This document shows, piece after piece, positions 9,230-17,454 of a stretch of DNA of 41,014 nt. Numbering within the stretch: the first letter of the stretch is position 1; every line of letters starts with the position of its first letter. Source of the DNA: Subtercola sp. Z020 (GTDB lineage: Bacteria; Actinomycetota; Actinomycetes; Actinomycetales; Microbacteriaceae); the NCBI RefSeq assembly GCF_002931235.1, contig NZ_PSTT01000030.1:1-41014 (forward strand), given 5' to 3'. The notes under the pieces were generated by a model, which was not told the DNA's origin, ran no database searches, and saw only the letters and a program-made list of their open reading frames with translations. Both the position numbers and the translations under genes were made by a program.

Positions 9230-10522
9230 GTGGGTAGCGCCCTGCCCCTCGGCGACCCGGCCCCGCTCGACGGCCTGTTGCCGCCCAGTGCCGCCGAGCG
9301 CACCCACGGGCACCCGTTCGGCGTGTACCTGCACGTTCCGTTCTGCCGCGTGCGCTGCGGGTACTGCGACTTCAACACGTACACGTCGAGCGAGCTCCGC
9401 GGCGTGAAGCAGGTGGACTACGCCGGCCAGGCCGTCATCGAGGTCGGCCTCGCCGCCGACGTGCTCGAACGGTCGGGGGTGCCTCATCGGCCGGTGTCGA
9501 CCGTGTTCTTCGGTGGCGGAACCCCGACCCTGCTGCCCAGTTCCCAGCTCATCCAGATGCTGCGGGCCGTCGACGACGCCTGGGGCATCGCGCCGGGCGC
9601 CGAGGTGACCACGGAGGCCAATCCCGACTCGGTCGACGCGCAGTACCTCGCCGACCTCGCCGCAGCCGGGTTCACCCGGGTGAGCTTCGGTATGCAGTCG
9701 GCCGTGCCGCACGTGCTGCAGACCCTCGACCGCACGCACGACCCCGAACGGGTGCCTGAGGTCGTGCGCTTCGCGCGGGATGCCGGCCTGCAGGTGAGCG
9801 TCGACCTGATCTACGGCACCCCGGGGGAGTCGCTCGGCGACTGGGAACGGTCGCTCGACTCCGCGCTCGCGATGGAGCCCGACCACCTCTCGGCCTATGC
9901 CCTCATCGTCGAGCAGGGCACGAAGCTCGCGCGGCAGATCCGCTCCGGCGTCTACCCCGAGCCCGACGACGACCTCGAAGCAGACATGTACGAGCTGGCG
10001 GATGCCCGGCTCTCCGCCGCCCGCTACGAGTGGTACGAGGTGAGCAACTGGGCGCGAGCCGCATCGGGGCCGCGCGCGGGTGGGGCCGCGGCATCCGGAG
10101 CCGACGCCCTCACCGGCCCGGCCACGCCGACCAGCGAGTTCCGCTCACGCCACAACCTCGCCTACTGGCAGGGCCACGACTGGTGGGGAATCGGCCCGGG
10201 CGCCCACAGCCACATCGGCGGCACGCGGTGGTGGAACGTGAAGCACCCGGCGGCCTACGCCGACCGGGTGCTGGCGGGGCACTCGCCCGCGGCCGGGCGC
10301 GAGACCCCCGACAACGAGTCGCGCGAGATCGAGCGGGTTCTGCTGCTGGCTCGCATCCGCCAGGGCCTGCCGGTCGCGACGCTGGCTCCGGATGCCCGGC
10401 AGCAGGTCGCGTCGCTGATCGCCGATGGGCTCATCAACGGAAGAGCCGCCATCGCCGGGTCGATCGAACTGACTCTGCGAGGGCGGCTCCTGGCCGATGC
10501 CGTGGTCAGGCGGCTGACCTGA
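9230..10522 (+). CDS. hemW: HemW radical-SAM heme chaperone
   Basis: Binds heme and a 4Fe-4S cluster and is thought to deliver heme to membrane enzymes. It was formerly annotated as oxygen-independent coproporphyrinogen oxidase (HemN). The cluster motif CRVRCGYC (CxxxCxxC) is at residues 42-49, followed by FFGGGTPTLL. HemW rather than HemN is indicated by RHNLAYW, which holds the HNxxYW heme-binding motif, and by the absence of the HemN N-terminal extension. An Ala/Gly-rich insertion (GPRAGGAAASGADALTG) precedes that motif. The GTG at 9230 has GAAGAAG upstream. The stop codon lies in the first unit of a 15-bp tandem repeat. Confidence 0.93.
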   Translation: MGSALPLGDPAPLDGLLPPSAAERTHGHPFGVYLHVPFCRVRCGYCDFNTYTSSELRGVKQVDYAGQAVIEVGLAADVLERSGVPHRPVSTVFFGGGTPTLLPSSQLIQMLRAVDDAWGIAPGAEVTTEANPDSVDAQYLADLAAAGFTRVSFGMQSAVPHVLQTLDRTHDPERVPEVVRFARDAGLQVSVDLIYGTPGESLGDWERSLDSALAMEPDHLSAYALIVEQGTKLARQIRSGVYPEPDDDLEADMYELADARLSAARYEWYEVSNWARAASGPRAGGAAASGADALTGPATPTSEFRSRHNLAYWQGHDWWGIGPGAHSHIGGTRWWNVKHPAAYADRVLAGHSPAAGRETPDNESREIERVLLLARIRQGLPVATLAPDARQQVASLIADGLINGRAAIAGSIELTLRGRLLADAVVRRLT

Positions 10523-10597
10523 ACGGCGCCGACCTGAACGGCGCCGACCTGAACGGCGCCGACCTGAACGGCGCCGACCTGAACGGCGCCGACCTGA
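10516..10597. repeat. 15-bp tandem repeat (five perfect units plus a partial)
   Basis: Five identical head-to-tail copies of GACCTGAACGGCGCC at 10516-10590, then GACCTGA at 10591-10597. The first copy contains the hemW stop codon, and in the hemW frame every unit contains a TGA. In the +3 frame the array reads as the pentapeptide ADLNG. Each unit carries the 8-bp palindrome CGGCGCCG. It lies between the convergent hemW and DUF4870 genes. Confidence 0.97.
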
Positions 10598-10612
10598 CGG
10601 TGCGGGCGGGCT

Positions 10613-11014
10613 CTACTTGATGAAGGGGATCGCGCACCACTTCGGGTAGACGTAGACCTCGCCCTTGTTCGCGGCGATGGCGGCGATGATCGCGAAGACG
10701 ATGCTGATGACCCAGACGGCCAGCAGCACGACGACGCCGATGATCACGAGCGTGAGGATGTAGCCCGCGATGTAGCCGATCAGGATCGTCAGCTGGAAGT
10801 TCAGCGCCGTCTTGGTGTGGTCGCGGATGAACTCGCCGCGGTCCTTCAGAACGAGGTAGCCGATCAGCGCGGGAAGGAACCCGAAGATGATGCCGCCGAC
10901 GTGGATGAGGGTCGCCCAGAGGCGCTGGTCTTCGGGGCGCATCGGCGCAGCGACCGGGTAACCGGCAGCGGGCGGCGGAGTGCTGGGCGGGCCGGCGGGG
11001 GGATAGTCGCTCAT
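10613..11014 (-). CDS. DUF4870 domain membrane protein
   Basis: 133-aa protein starting MSDYPPAGPPS with a Pro-rich cytoplasmic tail, then the DUF4870 core: RLWATLIHVGGIIFGFLPALIG (helix 1), the polar loop LKDRGEFIRDHTKTALNFQ, and two closely spaced hydrophobic helices (YIAGYILTLVIIGVVVLLAVW and SIVFAIIAAIAA). The C-terminus is short and aromatic. Function is unknown; DUF4870 proteins are small three- or four-helix inner-membrane proteins. An in-frame start 37 codons upstream is rejected because the added residues are not hydrophobic or conserved. AAGG lies about 11 bases before the chosen ATG. Divergent from hrcA and convergent with hemW. Confidence 0.85.
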   Translation of the reverse strand: MSDYPPAGPPSTPPPAAGYPVAAPMRPEDQRLWATLIHVGGIIFGFLPALIGYLVLKDRGEFIRDHTKTALNFQLTILIGYIAGYILTLVIIGVVVLLAVWVISIVFAIIAAIAANKGEVYVYPKWCAIPFIK

Positions 11015-11176
11015 GGGGGGAGGGAACCTTTCGAGGGTCGGTCCGGGCAGGGATAAGCACAAGATAGCGTCAGCCCGCAGGGCGGTGCAATGATTTATGC
11101 TCAGCGTGTCGCGCCCCGGGGTCAACCGGAGGCCATCGGGAGCCGACCCGACGGCCGGTTCCCCAGACAGGCGTTA

Positions 11177-11208
11177 TATAATTGGCACTCGGAATACAGG
11201 AGTGCTAG
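11177..11208 (+). promoter_or_regulatory. hrcA-dnaJ promoter with CIRCE operator
   Basis: TATAAT at 11177-11182 is a consensus -10 box; no good -35 hexamer precedes it. Overlapping its last base is a CIRCE element: TTGGCACTC (11182-11190), a 9-base spacer, and GAGTGCTAG (11200-11208). Each arm differs by one base from the canonical TTAGCACTC/GAGTGCTAA. HrcA is the known CIRCE repressor, so the operon is predicted to be autoregulated and heat-inducible. Confidence 0.92.
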
Positions 11209-11230
11209 CCGGTCGAGGAGGGTGACGAAC

Positions 11231-12253
11231 ATGGTCTCCGAACGAAGCCTCGAAGTGCTGCGCGTGATCGTGCACGACTACGTCGAGTCGCGCGAGCCCG
11301 TCGGGTCGAAGTCGATCGTCGACAGGCACTCCTTCGGCGTCTCCGCCGCGACCATCCGCAACGACATGGCCCTGCTCGAAGAGGAGGAGCTGATCACGGC
11401 TCCGCACACCTCCTCGGGCCGCATCCCGACCGACAAGGGGTACCGCCTCTTCGTCGACCACCTCTCCGACCTGAAGCCGCTCTCGGGTGCCCAGCGCCAG
11501 GCCATCGAGACCTTCCTCGGTTCCTCTGTCGACCTCGACGATGTGCTCGCCCGCACGGTGCGGCTGCTCGCGCAGCTCACCCAGCAGGTCGCGATGGTGC
11601 AGTACCCCTCCCTCTCGCAGGCGAAGGTGCGGCACATCGAACTGGTGGCCCTCACGCCCAAGCGCATGCTGACGGTGGTCATCACCGACACCGGCCACGT
11701 CGAGCAGCGCATCGTCGAGATGCCGGCAGAGGTCGACGACGAGTTCCTGGCCGAGATCCGCACGAAGGTCAACGCGCAGGTCGCGGGCCTCGGCCTCGAT
11801 GCCGCTGCGCTCCGGTTGGCCGAGTTCGGCGAACAGTTCGCACCGGAGCGCCGGGCATCCATCAGCGTGCTCGGCACGACCCTGATCGAACAGGTCACGG
11901 CCAACCGGCAGGAGAAGCTGATCATCGCGGGCGCTGCGAACCTGGTGCGCACCGAGGGCGACTTCGCCGGCAGCATCCTGCCCGTGCTCGAAGCCGTCGA
12001 GGAGCAGGTCGTGCTGCTCAGACTGTTCAGCGAGATGCAGGCCGACCAGCACGGGATGTCGGTGAGCATCGGCCGCGAGAACGCTCCGTTCGGGCTGGCC
12101 GAGACCTCGGTGCTCGCGAGCGGGTACAGCGGAGTCGGCGGCGCCGTCGCGCGGCTCGGCGTGCTCGGCCCGACACGCATGGACTACTCCACCAACATCC
12201 AGGCCGTGCGCGCCGTCGCCCGGTACCTCTCGAAATCCCTCGGCGAGAACTGA
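11231..12253 (+). CDS. hrcA: Heat-inducible transcription repressor HrcA
   Basis: Repressor that binds CIRCE operators and loses activity on heat shock. The 340-aa protein has an N-terminal winged helix (residues 1-80) with VRVIVHDYV-like and VSAATIRNDMALLEEEELI segments and SSGRIPTDKGYR. The GAF-like dimerisation core includes LVALTPKRMLTVVITDTG, and the C-terminal part contains MSVSIGREN and SGYSGVGGAVARLGVLGPTRMDY, both typical. The ATG at 11231 is chosen because GAGGAGGG at 11215-11222 precedes it by 8 bases; the open frame upstream crosses the promoter. The CIRCE site immediately upstream confirms the assignment. dnaJ follows after 47 bases. Confidence 0.97.
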   Translation: MVSERSLEVLRVIVHDYVESREPVGSKSIVDRHSFGVSAATIRNDMALLEEEELITAPHTSSGRIPTDKGYRLFVDHLSDLKPLSGAQRQAIETFLGSSVDLDDVLARTVRLLAQLTQQVAMVQYPSLSQAKVRHIELVALTPKRMLTVVITDTGHVEQRIVEMPAEVDDEFLAEIRTKVNAQVAGLGLDAAALRLAEFGEQFAPERRASISVLGTTLIEQVTANRQEKLIIAGAANLVRTEGDFAGSILPVLEAVEEQVVLLRLFSEMQADQHGMSVSIGRENAPFGLAETSVLASGYSGVGGAVARLGVLGPTRMDYSTNIQAVRAVARYLSKSLGEN

Positions 12254-12300
12254 CCCCCACCTCTTCACCTCACATTCACCAAACAAAGGAGAAGCCCTTC

Positions 12301-13419
12301 GTGGCTGACCACTACGACGTTCTCGGAGTCGAGCGCACAGCAACGCCCGACGAGATCAAGAAGGCGTACCGCCGGCTGGCGCGCGAACTGCACCCCGACG
12401 TGAACTCCGCGCCCGACGCGGAGGAGCGCTTCAAGGCCGTCACCCACGCCTACGACGTGCTGAGCGATCCCGGCCAGCGACAGAGCTACGACCGCGGCCC
12501 GCAGGCCGGGTTCGGTGGCGGTGCCGGTGGCGCCCAGGGCTTCGGCGGGTTCGGCGACATCTTCGAGACCTTCTTCGGCGGGCAGCAGGGCGGCCAGCGC
12601 GGCCCCCGGTCGCGCGCCGAGCGCGGGCAGGATGCGCTCCTCCGCGTGGAGGTCGACCTCAGTGAGGTCATCTTCGGAACCCATCGCGACCTCGAGGTCG
12701 ACACCGCGGTGCTCTGCGAGACCTGCGGCGGCTCGTGCGCCCAGCCCGGCACCCACGAGGTGACCTGCGACATCTGCCACGGCACCGGCCAGATCTCCCG
12801 CACGGTGCGGTCGCTTCTCGGCAACGTGATGACGAGTTCGCCCTGCGGCACCTGCCGCGGCTACGGAACGATCATCCCCGCCCCCTGCGTCACCTGCCAG
12901 GGCCAGGGTCGCGTGCGCGCGCGCCGCACCATCCCCGTGGACATCCCCGCTGGTGTCGACACCGGGCTGCGCCTGCAGATGCCCTCCCAGGGCGAGGTCG
13001 GCCCCGCGGGCGGGCCGCAGGGCGATCTCTACCTCGAGGTGAAGGTGCGCCACCACGACGTCTTCAGCCGCAACGGCGACGACCTGCTCTGCACCCTCGA
13101 GGTGCAGATGTGGGATGCGGTGCTCGGCACCACGACCACGCTGAACGCGCTCGACGGCGACGTCGAGGTCGAGCTGCGGCCGGGCATCCAGAGCGCCGAG
13201 GTGCTGACCATCAAGTCGCGCGGCGTCACGAAACTGCGCGGTGGCGGCCGGGGAGACCTGAAGATCGGCATCCAGGTGGTCACGCCGACCAAGCTCGACC
13301 ACAAGCAGAAGGAGCTGATCAAGCAGCTCGCCTCGGCGCACAAGTACCCGTCACCCTCTCTCGGGCAGTTCCAGCAGGGGCTGTTCTCGAAGCTGCGTGA
13401 CCGCTTCCTGAACGTCTGA
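12301..13419 (+). CDS. dnaJ: Chaperone DnaJ (Hsp40)
   Basis: Co-chaperone that stimulates the DnaK ATPase and hands over unfolded clients. J domain at residues 1-65 with the HPD motif (ARELHPDVN), a short Gly/Phe linker (GFGGGAGGAQGFGGFGD), a zinc-finger region near residues 135-205, and the C-terminal substrate-binding domains. Zinc motifs 2-4 are regular (CDICHGTG, CGTCRGYG, CVTCQGQG). The first reads CETCGGSC, with Cys in place of the last Gly. At 372 aa it is normal for a type I protein. GTG start with AAAGGAG upstream. It forms an operon with hrcA, so it should share CIRCE control. Confidence 0.96.
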   Translation: MADHYDVLGVERTATPDEIKKAYRRLARELHPDVNSAPDAEERFKAVTHAYDVLSDPGQRQSYDRGPQAGFGGGAGGAQGFGGFGDIFETFFGGQQGGQRGPRSRAERGQDALLRVEVDLSEVIFGTHRDLEVDTAVLCETCGGSCAQPGTHEVTCDICHGTGQISRTVRSLLGNVMTSSPCGTCRGYGTIIPAPCVTCQGQGRVRARRTIPVDIPAGVDTGLRLQMPSQGEVGPAGGPQGDLYLEVKVRHHDVFSRNGDDLLCTLEVQMWDAVLGTTTTLNALDGDVEVELRPGIQSAEVLTIKSRGVTKLRGGGRGDLKIGIQVVTPTKLDHKQKELIKQLASAHKYPSPSLGQFQQGLFSKLRDRFLNV

Positions 13420-13432
13420 GGGTCGTCGCCGC

Positions 13433-14224
13433 ATGAGTTCCCTGTTCATCCGTGACGACCTGGCGACGATCCCGCACGAGATCCGCGATGTCGTGTCGCT
13501 GCACGGCGAGGAGCAGAAGCATGCCGTGACCGTCAATCGGCTGCGCGTCGGCGAGGTCACCTCGATTGGCGACGGCCGCGGGCTCGTGGTGCACGGACCG
13601 GTGATCGCCGTCTCGGGCTCTGTGCTCAGCATCGCGGTCACCGAGGTGCACGAGACGCCGGCGCCCCTGCACCGCATCCGCCTCGTGCAGGCCCTCGCGA
13701 AGGGCGTCCGCGACGAGCTCGCGGTGCAGGCGGCGACGGAGCTCGGCGTCACGGGTGTGCTGCCCTGGGCGGCGGAGCGATCGGTGTCGCGCTGGGTCGG
13801 GCCGAAGATCGGCAAGGGCCTCGAACGGTGGCGCACCATCGTGCGCGAGGCCACGAAGCAGTCGATCCAGGCGTGGGTGCCCGAGGTGGGAGAGCTTCAG
13901 GCGACGAAAGACCTGGTCGCGCTTGCCGCGGGCTGCCGGATGCTCGTGCTCGACCCCACGGCGACGGAGACGCTGGCCGGGGTCGACCTCCGCGGTGCCG
14001 ACGCCTCGGGCGAGGCGGGCGGCGCCTCCGACGTGCCGGCGGGTGCCGAGCTCGACGTGGTGCTCGTGGTCGGGCCGGAGGGCGGCATCAGCCCTGGCGA
14101 GCTCGACGCTCTGCAGGGGGCGGGGGCCGTTCGGGTGAAGCTCGGAACGGGCATCCTGCGCACCTCGACGGCAGGCCCCGCAGCGATCGCGGTGCTCAAC
14201 ACCCGGCTCGGCCTCTGGGGCTAG
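13433..14224 (+). CDS. rsmE: 16S rRNA (uracil1498-N3)-methyltransferase
   Basis: SPOUT-class enzyme that methylates N3 of U1498 in 16S rRNA. The 263-aa product has an N-terminal PUA-like domain (HLHGEEQKHAVTVNRLRVGE region) and a knotted SAM-binding C-terminal domain marked by LVVGPEGGIS and LGTGILRTSTAGPAA. QALAKGVRDELAVQAATELG is the family helix. An Ala/Gly-rich insertion (residues about 185-205) enlarges a loop before the knot. It starts 13 bases after dnaJ, so it is probably the last gene of the hrcA operon; this order is common in actinobacteria. Confidence 0.94.
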   Translation: MSSLFIRDDLATIPHEIRDVVSLHGEEQKHAVTVNRLRVGEVTSIGDGRGLVVHGPVIAVSGSVLSIAVTEVHETPAPLHRIRLVQALAKGVRDELAVQAATELGVTGVLPWAAERSVSRWVGPKIGKGLERWRTIVREATKQSIQAWVPEVGELQATKDLVALAAGCRMLVLDPTATETLAGVDLRGADASGEAGGASDVPAGAELDVVLVVGPEGGISPGELDALQGAGAVRVKLGTGILRTSTAGPAAIAVLNTRLGLWG

Positions 14225-14272
14225 CGACAGCCTCGCGAACCGGTGCTACGCCCACAGCGCAAGGCCCGGCCG

Positions 14273-14296
14273 AGTGTCAGGGGTGACACTTAAGAT
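14273..14296 (+). promoter_or_regulatory. Leaderless promoter of the HIT-phoH operon with a perfect palindrome
   Basis: TAAGAT (14291-14296) lies 6 bases before the ATG at 14303. It is directly preceded by the perfect inverted repeat AGTGTCA-GGGG-TGACACT (14273-14290), which occupies the -10/-35 spacer. No T run follows the palindrome, so an operator is more likely than a terminator of rsmE. The cognate regulator is unknown. Confidence 0.65.
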
Positions 14297-14302
14297 GGGG
14301 CT

Positions 14303-14662
14303 ATGTCAGAAACGCCAGAACCGTCGATTTTCACGCGCATCGTGCGCCGGGAGATCCCGGCCACCATCCTCGCCGAGACCGACCGCGTCATCGCCTTCGC
14401 CGACATCGCGCCGAAGGCGCCCGTGCACATCCTCGTCGTGCCGAAGACCGAGCAGTACGCGAACGTCGTCGAGCTGGCGGCGGGCGACCCCAGCCTGCTC
14501 GCCGAGATCGTCGCCACTGCCGGCGAGCTCGCCCGCGAGCATTCCGACGGCGACTTCCGACTGGTCTTCAACACCGGCGAAGCTGCCGGCCAGACCGTCT
14601 TCCACGTTCACGCCCACGTTCTGTCGGGCGATCTCCAAGAAGGTTCACTTGCCACGTCCTGA
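14303..14662 (+). CDS. HIT-family nucleotide hydrolase (Hint-like)
   Basis: 119-aa histidine-triad protein that hydrolyses nucleoside phosphoramidates or related AMP conjugates; the physiological substrate is not known from sequence. It shows IFTRIVRREIPATIL and VIAFADIAPKAPVHILVVPK, then the triad HVHAHVL with His101, His103 and His105. It starts at a likely leaderless promoter and overlaps phoH by 14 bases, implying translational coupling. HIT-phoH-ybeY order is common in actinobacteria and suggests a link to RNA metabolism. Confidence 0.93.
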   Translation: MSETPEPSIFTRIVRREIPATILAETDRVIAFADIAPKAPVHILVVPKTEQYANVVELAAGDPSLLAEIVATAGELAREHSDGDFRLVFNTGEAAGQTVFHVHAHVLSGDLQEGSLATS

Positions 14663-15674
14663 CGAAAACCCCATCACCTCCGACGCCGTCATCCACGTCG
14701 ACGGGCTCGCCATGGTGCGCCTGCTGGGCCCGCAAGACCGGCTCGTCACCCTCGTCGAGAAGCAGTACCCGGCCGTCAGCATCCATGTGCGCGGCAACCA
14801 GATCACGCTGCAGGGCCCCAACACCGACGTCGAGGCCGCGCGCCGCCTCATCGACGAACTCGTCGAGATGGTGCGGAACGGCAACGACGACCTCACCGAG
14901 ATCGAGGTCACGGCCTCTGCACGCATGCTCGACGCGGGCAGCACCCTCTCGCCCTCTGCCGCGCTGGGCGAACCGATCGTGTCGAGCCGCGGCAAGACCG
15001 TGCGGCCGAAGACCCTCGGCCAGAAGAAGTACGTCGACGCCATCGACGAGAACACGATCGTGTTCGGTATCGGCCCGGCCGGCACCGGCAAGACCTACCT
15101 CGCGATGGCGAAAGCCGTGCAGGCCCTGCAGCGCAAAGAGGTCAACCGCATCATCCTGACGCGGCCGGCGGTCGAGGCGGGCGAGCGGCTCGGCTATCTG
15201 CCCGGCTCGCTCACCGACAAGATCGACCCCTACCTGCGCCCCCTGTTCGATGCGCTGAACGAGATGCTCGACCCCGAGATCGTGCCGAAGCTGATGGCGA
15301 CCGGCACCATCGAGGTCGCCCCCCTCGCCTACATGCGCGGCCGAACGCTGAACGATTCGTTCATCGTGCTCGACGAGGCGCAGAACACCACCCCCGAGCA
15401 GATGAAGATGTTCCTCACCCGGCTCGGTTTCGGCTCGCGCATGGTCGTCACGGGCGACATCACCCAGATCGACCTGCCGATGGGAACGAGCGGCCTGCAG
15501 GTGGTGCGCGGCGTGCTCGACAGCATCGAAGACATCCACTTCGCTACGCTGACCAGTGAAGACGTCGTTCGCCACACTCTCGTGGGCCAGATCGTCGATG
15601 CCTACACGAAGTACGACCAGATCCAGTTGGCCAACCGAAACAGCGCCGCAGCCCGGCGAGGAGAACGCGCATGA
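14649..15674 (+). CDS. phoH: PhoH-family ATPase
   Basis: Cytoplasmic P-loop protein often linked to RNA turnover. The 341-aa product has an N-terminal KH-like part ([13 protein letters not shown] region), then the PhoH domain with Walker [36 protein letters not shown], Walker [23 protein letters not shown] and [13 protein letters not shown] place the start at TTG 14649 because AAGAAGG (14637-14643) sits 5 bases upstream and conserved sequence begins soon after. The open frame further upstream is a shadow of the HIT gene. It shares ATGA with ybeY at its 3 prime end. Confidence 0.93.
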   Translation: MPRPDENPITSDAVIHVDGLAMVRLLGPQDRLVTLVEKQYPAVSIHVRGNQITLQGPNTDVEAARRLIDELVEMVRNGNDDLTEIEVTASARMLDAGSTLSPSAALGEPIVSSRGKTVRPKTLGQKKYVDAIDENTIVFGIGPAGTGKTYLAMAKAVQALQRKEVNRIILTRPAVEAGERLGYLPGSLTDKIDPYLRPLFDALNEMLDPEIVPKLMATGTIEVAPLAYMRGRTLNDSFIVLDEAQNTTPEQMKMFLTRLGFGSRMVVTGDITQIDLPMGTSGLQVVRGVLDSIEDIHFATLTSEDVVRHTLVGQIVDAYTKYDQIQLANRNSAAARRGERA

Positions 15675-16138
15675 GCATCGAAGTGAACAACGAGTCGTCG
15701 ATCCCGGTCGATGAGAACGCGTTGTTGCGCCTGGCGACCTACGCGCTCGAACAGATGCATGTTCATCCCGACGCCGAGCTGGCGATCGTGCTGGTCGACG
15801 AGGCGGCGATGGAGCAGCTGCATGTTCAGTGGATGGATGAGCCCGGCCCCACCGACGTTCTGAGCTTCCCGATGGACGAGTTGCGTCCCGGCACCGAAGA
15901 CGCGCCGACTCCCGCGGGCCTGCTCGGCGACGTCGTGCTCTGCCCGCAGGTCGCCGAGGGCCAGGCGCTGACCGCCGGCCACTCCACGCTCGAAGAACTG
16001 CTGCTGCTCACCACCCACGGCATCCTGCACCTGCTCGGTTTCGACCACGCTGAGCCGGCCGAAGAGAAGGAGATGTTCGGCATCCAGGGCGACATCCTCG
16101 TCGGCTTCGCGATGAAGGAGCGTCGCCGGCGCGCATGA
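15671..16138 (+). CDS. ybeY: Endoribonuclease YbeY (rRNA maturation factor)
   Basis: Zinc-dependent single-strand endoribonuclease required for 16S rRNA 3 prime end maturation and ribosome quality control. The 155-aa protein carries the metal motif [11 protein letters not shown] (HxxxHxxxxxH) near the C-terminus, preceded by the [10 protein letters not shown] signature and [11 protein letters not shown]. Start ATG overlaps the phoH stop in ATGA, and its own stop overlaps the next start in the same way. This tight coupling to phoH and era is typical and supports a ribosome-assembly operon. Confidence 0.95.
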   Translation: MSIEVNNESSIPVDENALLRLATYALEQMHVHPDAELAIVLVDEAAMEQLHVQWMDEPGPTDVLSFPMDELRPGTEDAPTPAGLLGDVVLCPQVAEGQALTAGHSTLEELLLLTTHGILHLLGFDHAEPAEEKEMFGIQGDILVGFAMKERRRRA

Positions 16139-17454
16139 CCACTCTCCCCTCCGTCGGCCCGTTCATCGCGATCGCCCTCGTTCTCGTCGCCCTCGGCGGC
16201 CTGTTCGCCTCGGCAGACGCCGCAATGGCCTCGCTCTCGCGCGCCGACATCCTGGAGCTGGCCGACCGCGCCCGCGCCAAACGGTCGCTCCGGGCGATCG
16301 GCGAAGACACCGGGGCCCACATCAACGTGGTCAACTTCGTGCGTGTCGTGGCCGAGACCTCGGCCGCCGTGCTCGTCACGATCGCGCTGGCGGCCAGCTT
16401 CGACCAGATCTGGATCGCGCTGGTGCTCTCGATCCTCATCATGACCGGCGTCTCCTTCGTGCTGGTCGGCTCGAGCCCGCGGAGCGTCGGCCGCGTTCAC
16501 GCCCGCGGCGTTCTGATCGTCGCCGCCCTGCCCGTGCATTTCCTCCGCGTGCTGCTCGGCCCCGTCGCCAGCGCCCTGGTGGCCATCGGCAACCGGGTGA
16601 CCCCCGGTCGCGTGCGCTCGGCGTCGTTCTCGTCAGAGGAGCAGCTGCTCAGCATGGTCGACGAGGCCACCGAGCTCGACGTTCTCGAAGAAGACGACCG
16701 GGAGCTCATCCACTCGATCCTCGAGTTCAACGACACTGTCGTGCGTGAGGTGATGCTGCCGCGCACCGACATGGTCACCGTCGAGCACGACGCCTCCGTC
16801 GGCCAGAGCATGGGGCTGTTCCTGAGCAGGGGGGTGAGCCGGATGCCCGTGGTGCAGGGCAGCGTCGATGAGATCATCGGCGTGCTCTACCTCCGCGACG
16901 CCGCGCGGCTCACCTACGAGAAGCCGAAGCAGGTCGACGTGGTGACGGCCGACAGCCTCGCCCGCCCGGCCCTGTTCATCCCGGAGTCGAAGAAGGTGGA
17001 CGACACCCTGCGCCAGATGCAGCTGGAGTCGAACCACCTCGCCATGGTCGTCGACGAATACGGCGGAATCGCCGGCCTCGTGACCATGGAGGACCTCATC
17101 GAAGAACTCGTGGGTGACATCTCCGACGAGTACGACCGCGAGGTCGTGGAGGTCGAAGAGCTCTCGTTCGGCGAGTACCGGGTGAGTGCCCGCCTCGCCG
17201 TCGACGAGCTCGGCGAGCTGTTCGGGCTCGAACTCGACGACGACGACGTCGACTCCGTCGGCGGCCTGCTCGGCAAGGCGCTCGGACGCCTGCCCGTGCA
17301 GGGTTCGGTCGCCCACGTCGCCGGTCTCACCCTCACCGCCGAACGAACCGACCGGCGCCGCCGCGTCAGTACCGTCATCGTCACCCGCGACGCCTCCCCA
17401 GCCACCGACACCACTTCCCCCTCACAGGGCCTCACCGAGAAGGAACTCCGATGA
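16135..17454 (+). CDS. CNNM/CBS-domain membrane protein (CorC/HlyC family)
   Basis: 439-aa membrane protein: an N-terminal CNNM transmembrane domain (hydrophobic segments about residues 5-25, 60-120 and 125-150), a CBS-domain pair (about 200-325) including [15 protein letters not shown] and [20 protein letters not shown], and a C-terminal transporter-associated domain with [14 protein letters not shown]. Older names are hemolysin C or CorC. Relatives move Mg2+ or Na+ or affect ion homeostasis; nothing here supports true haemolysis. It is coupled by 4-base overlaps to ybeY and era. Confidence 0.9.
   Translation: MTTLPSVGPFIAIALVLVALGGLFASADAAMASLSRADILELADRARAKRSLRAIGEDTGAHINVVNFVRVVAETSAAVLVTIALAASFDQIWIALVLSILIMTGVSFVLVGSSPRSVGRVHARGVLIVAALPVHFLRVLLGPVASALVAIGNRVTPGRVRSASFSSEEQLLSMVDEATELDVLEEDDRELIHSILEFNDTVVREVMLPRTDMVTVEHDASVGQSMGLFLSRGVSRMPVVQGSVDEIIGVLYLRDAARLTYEKPKQVDVVTADSLARPALFIPESKKVDDTLRQMQLESNHLAMVVDEYGGIAGLVTMEDLIEELVGDISDEYDREVVEVEELSFGEYRVSARLAVDELGELFGLELDDDDVDSVGGLLGKALGRLPVQGSVAHVAGLTLTAERTDRRRRVSTVIVTRDASPATDTTSPSQGLTEKELR

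Noticed and set aside
10030-10620. Possible pentapeptide-repeat protein ending in ADLNG units
   Set aside because: Only the last six units look like a pentapeptide repeat; the preceding 160 residues are an Arg-rich shadow of hemW with no start signal. The DNA repeat itself is kept as a finding.
14273-14290. Terminator of rsmE
   Set aside because: The palindrome has no T run and lies directly against the -10 box of the next gene, so an operator is the better reading.
16135-17454. Haemolysin function for the CBS-domain protein
   Set aside because: The HlyC label is historical; domain content indicates a CNNM/CorC ion-homeostasis protein.
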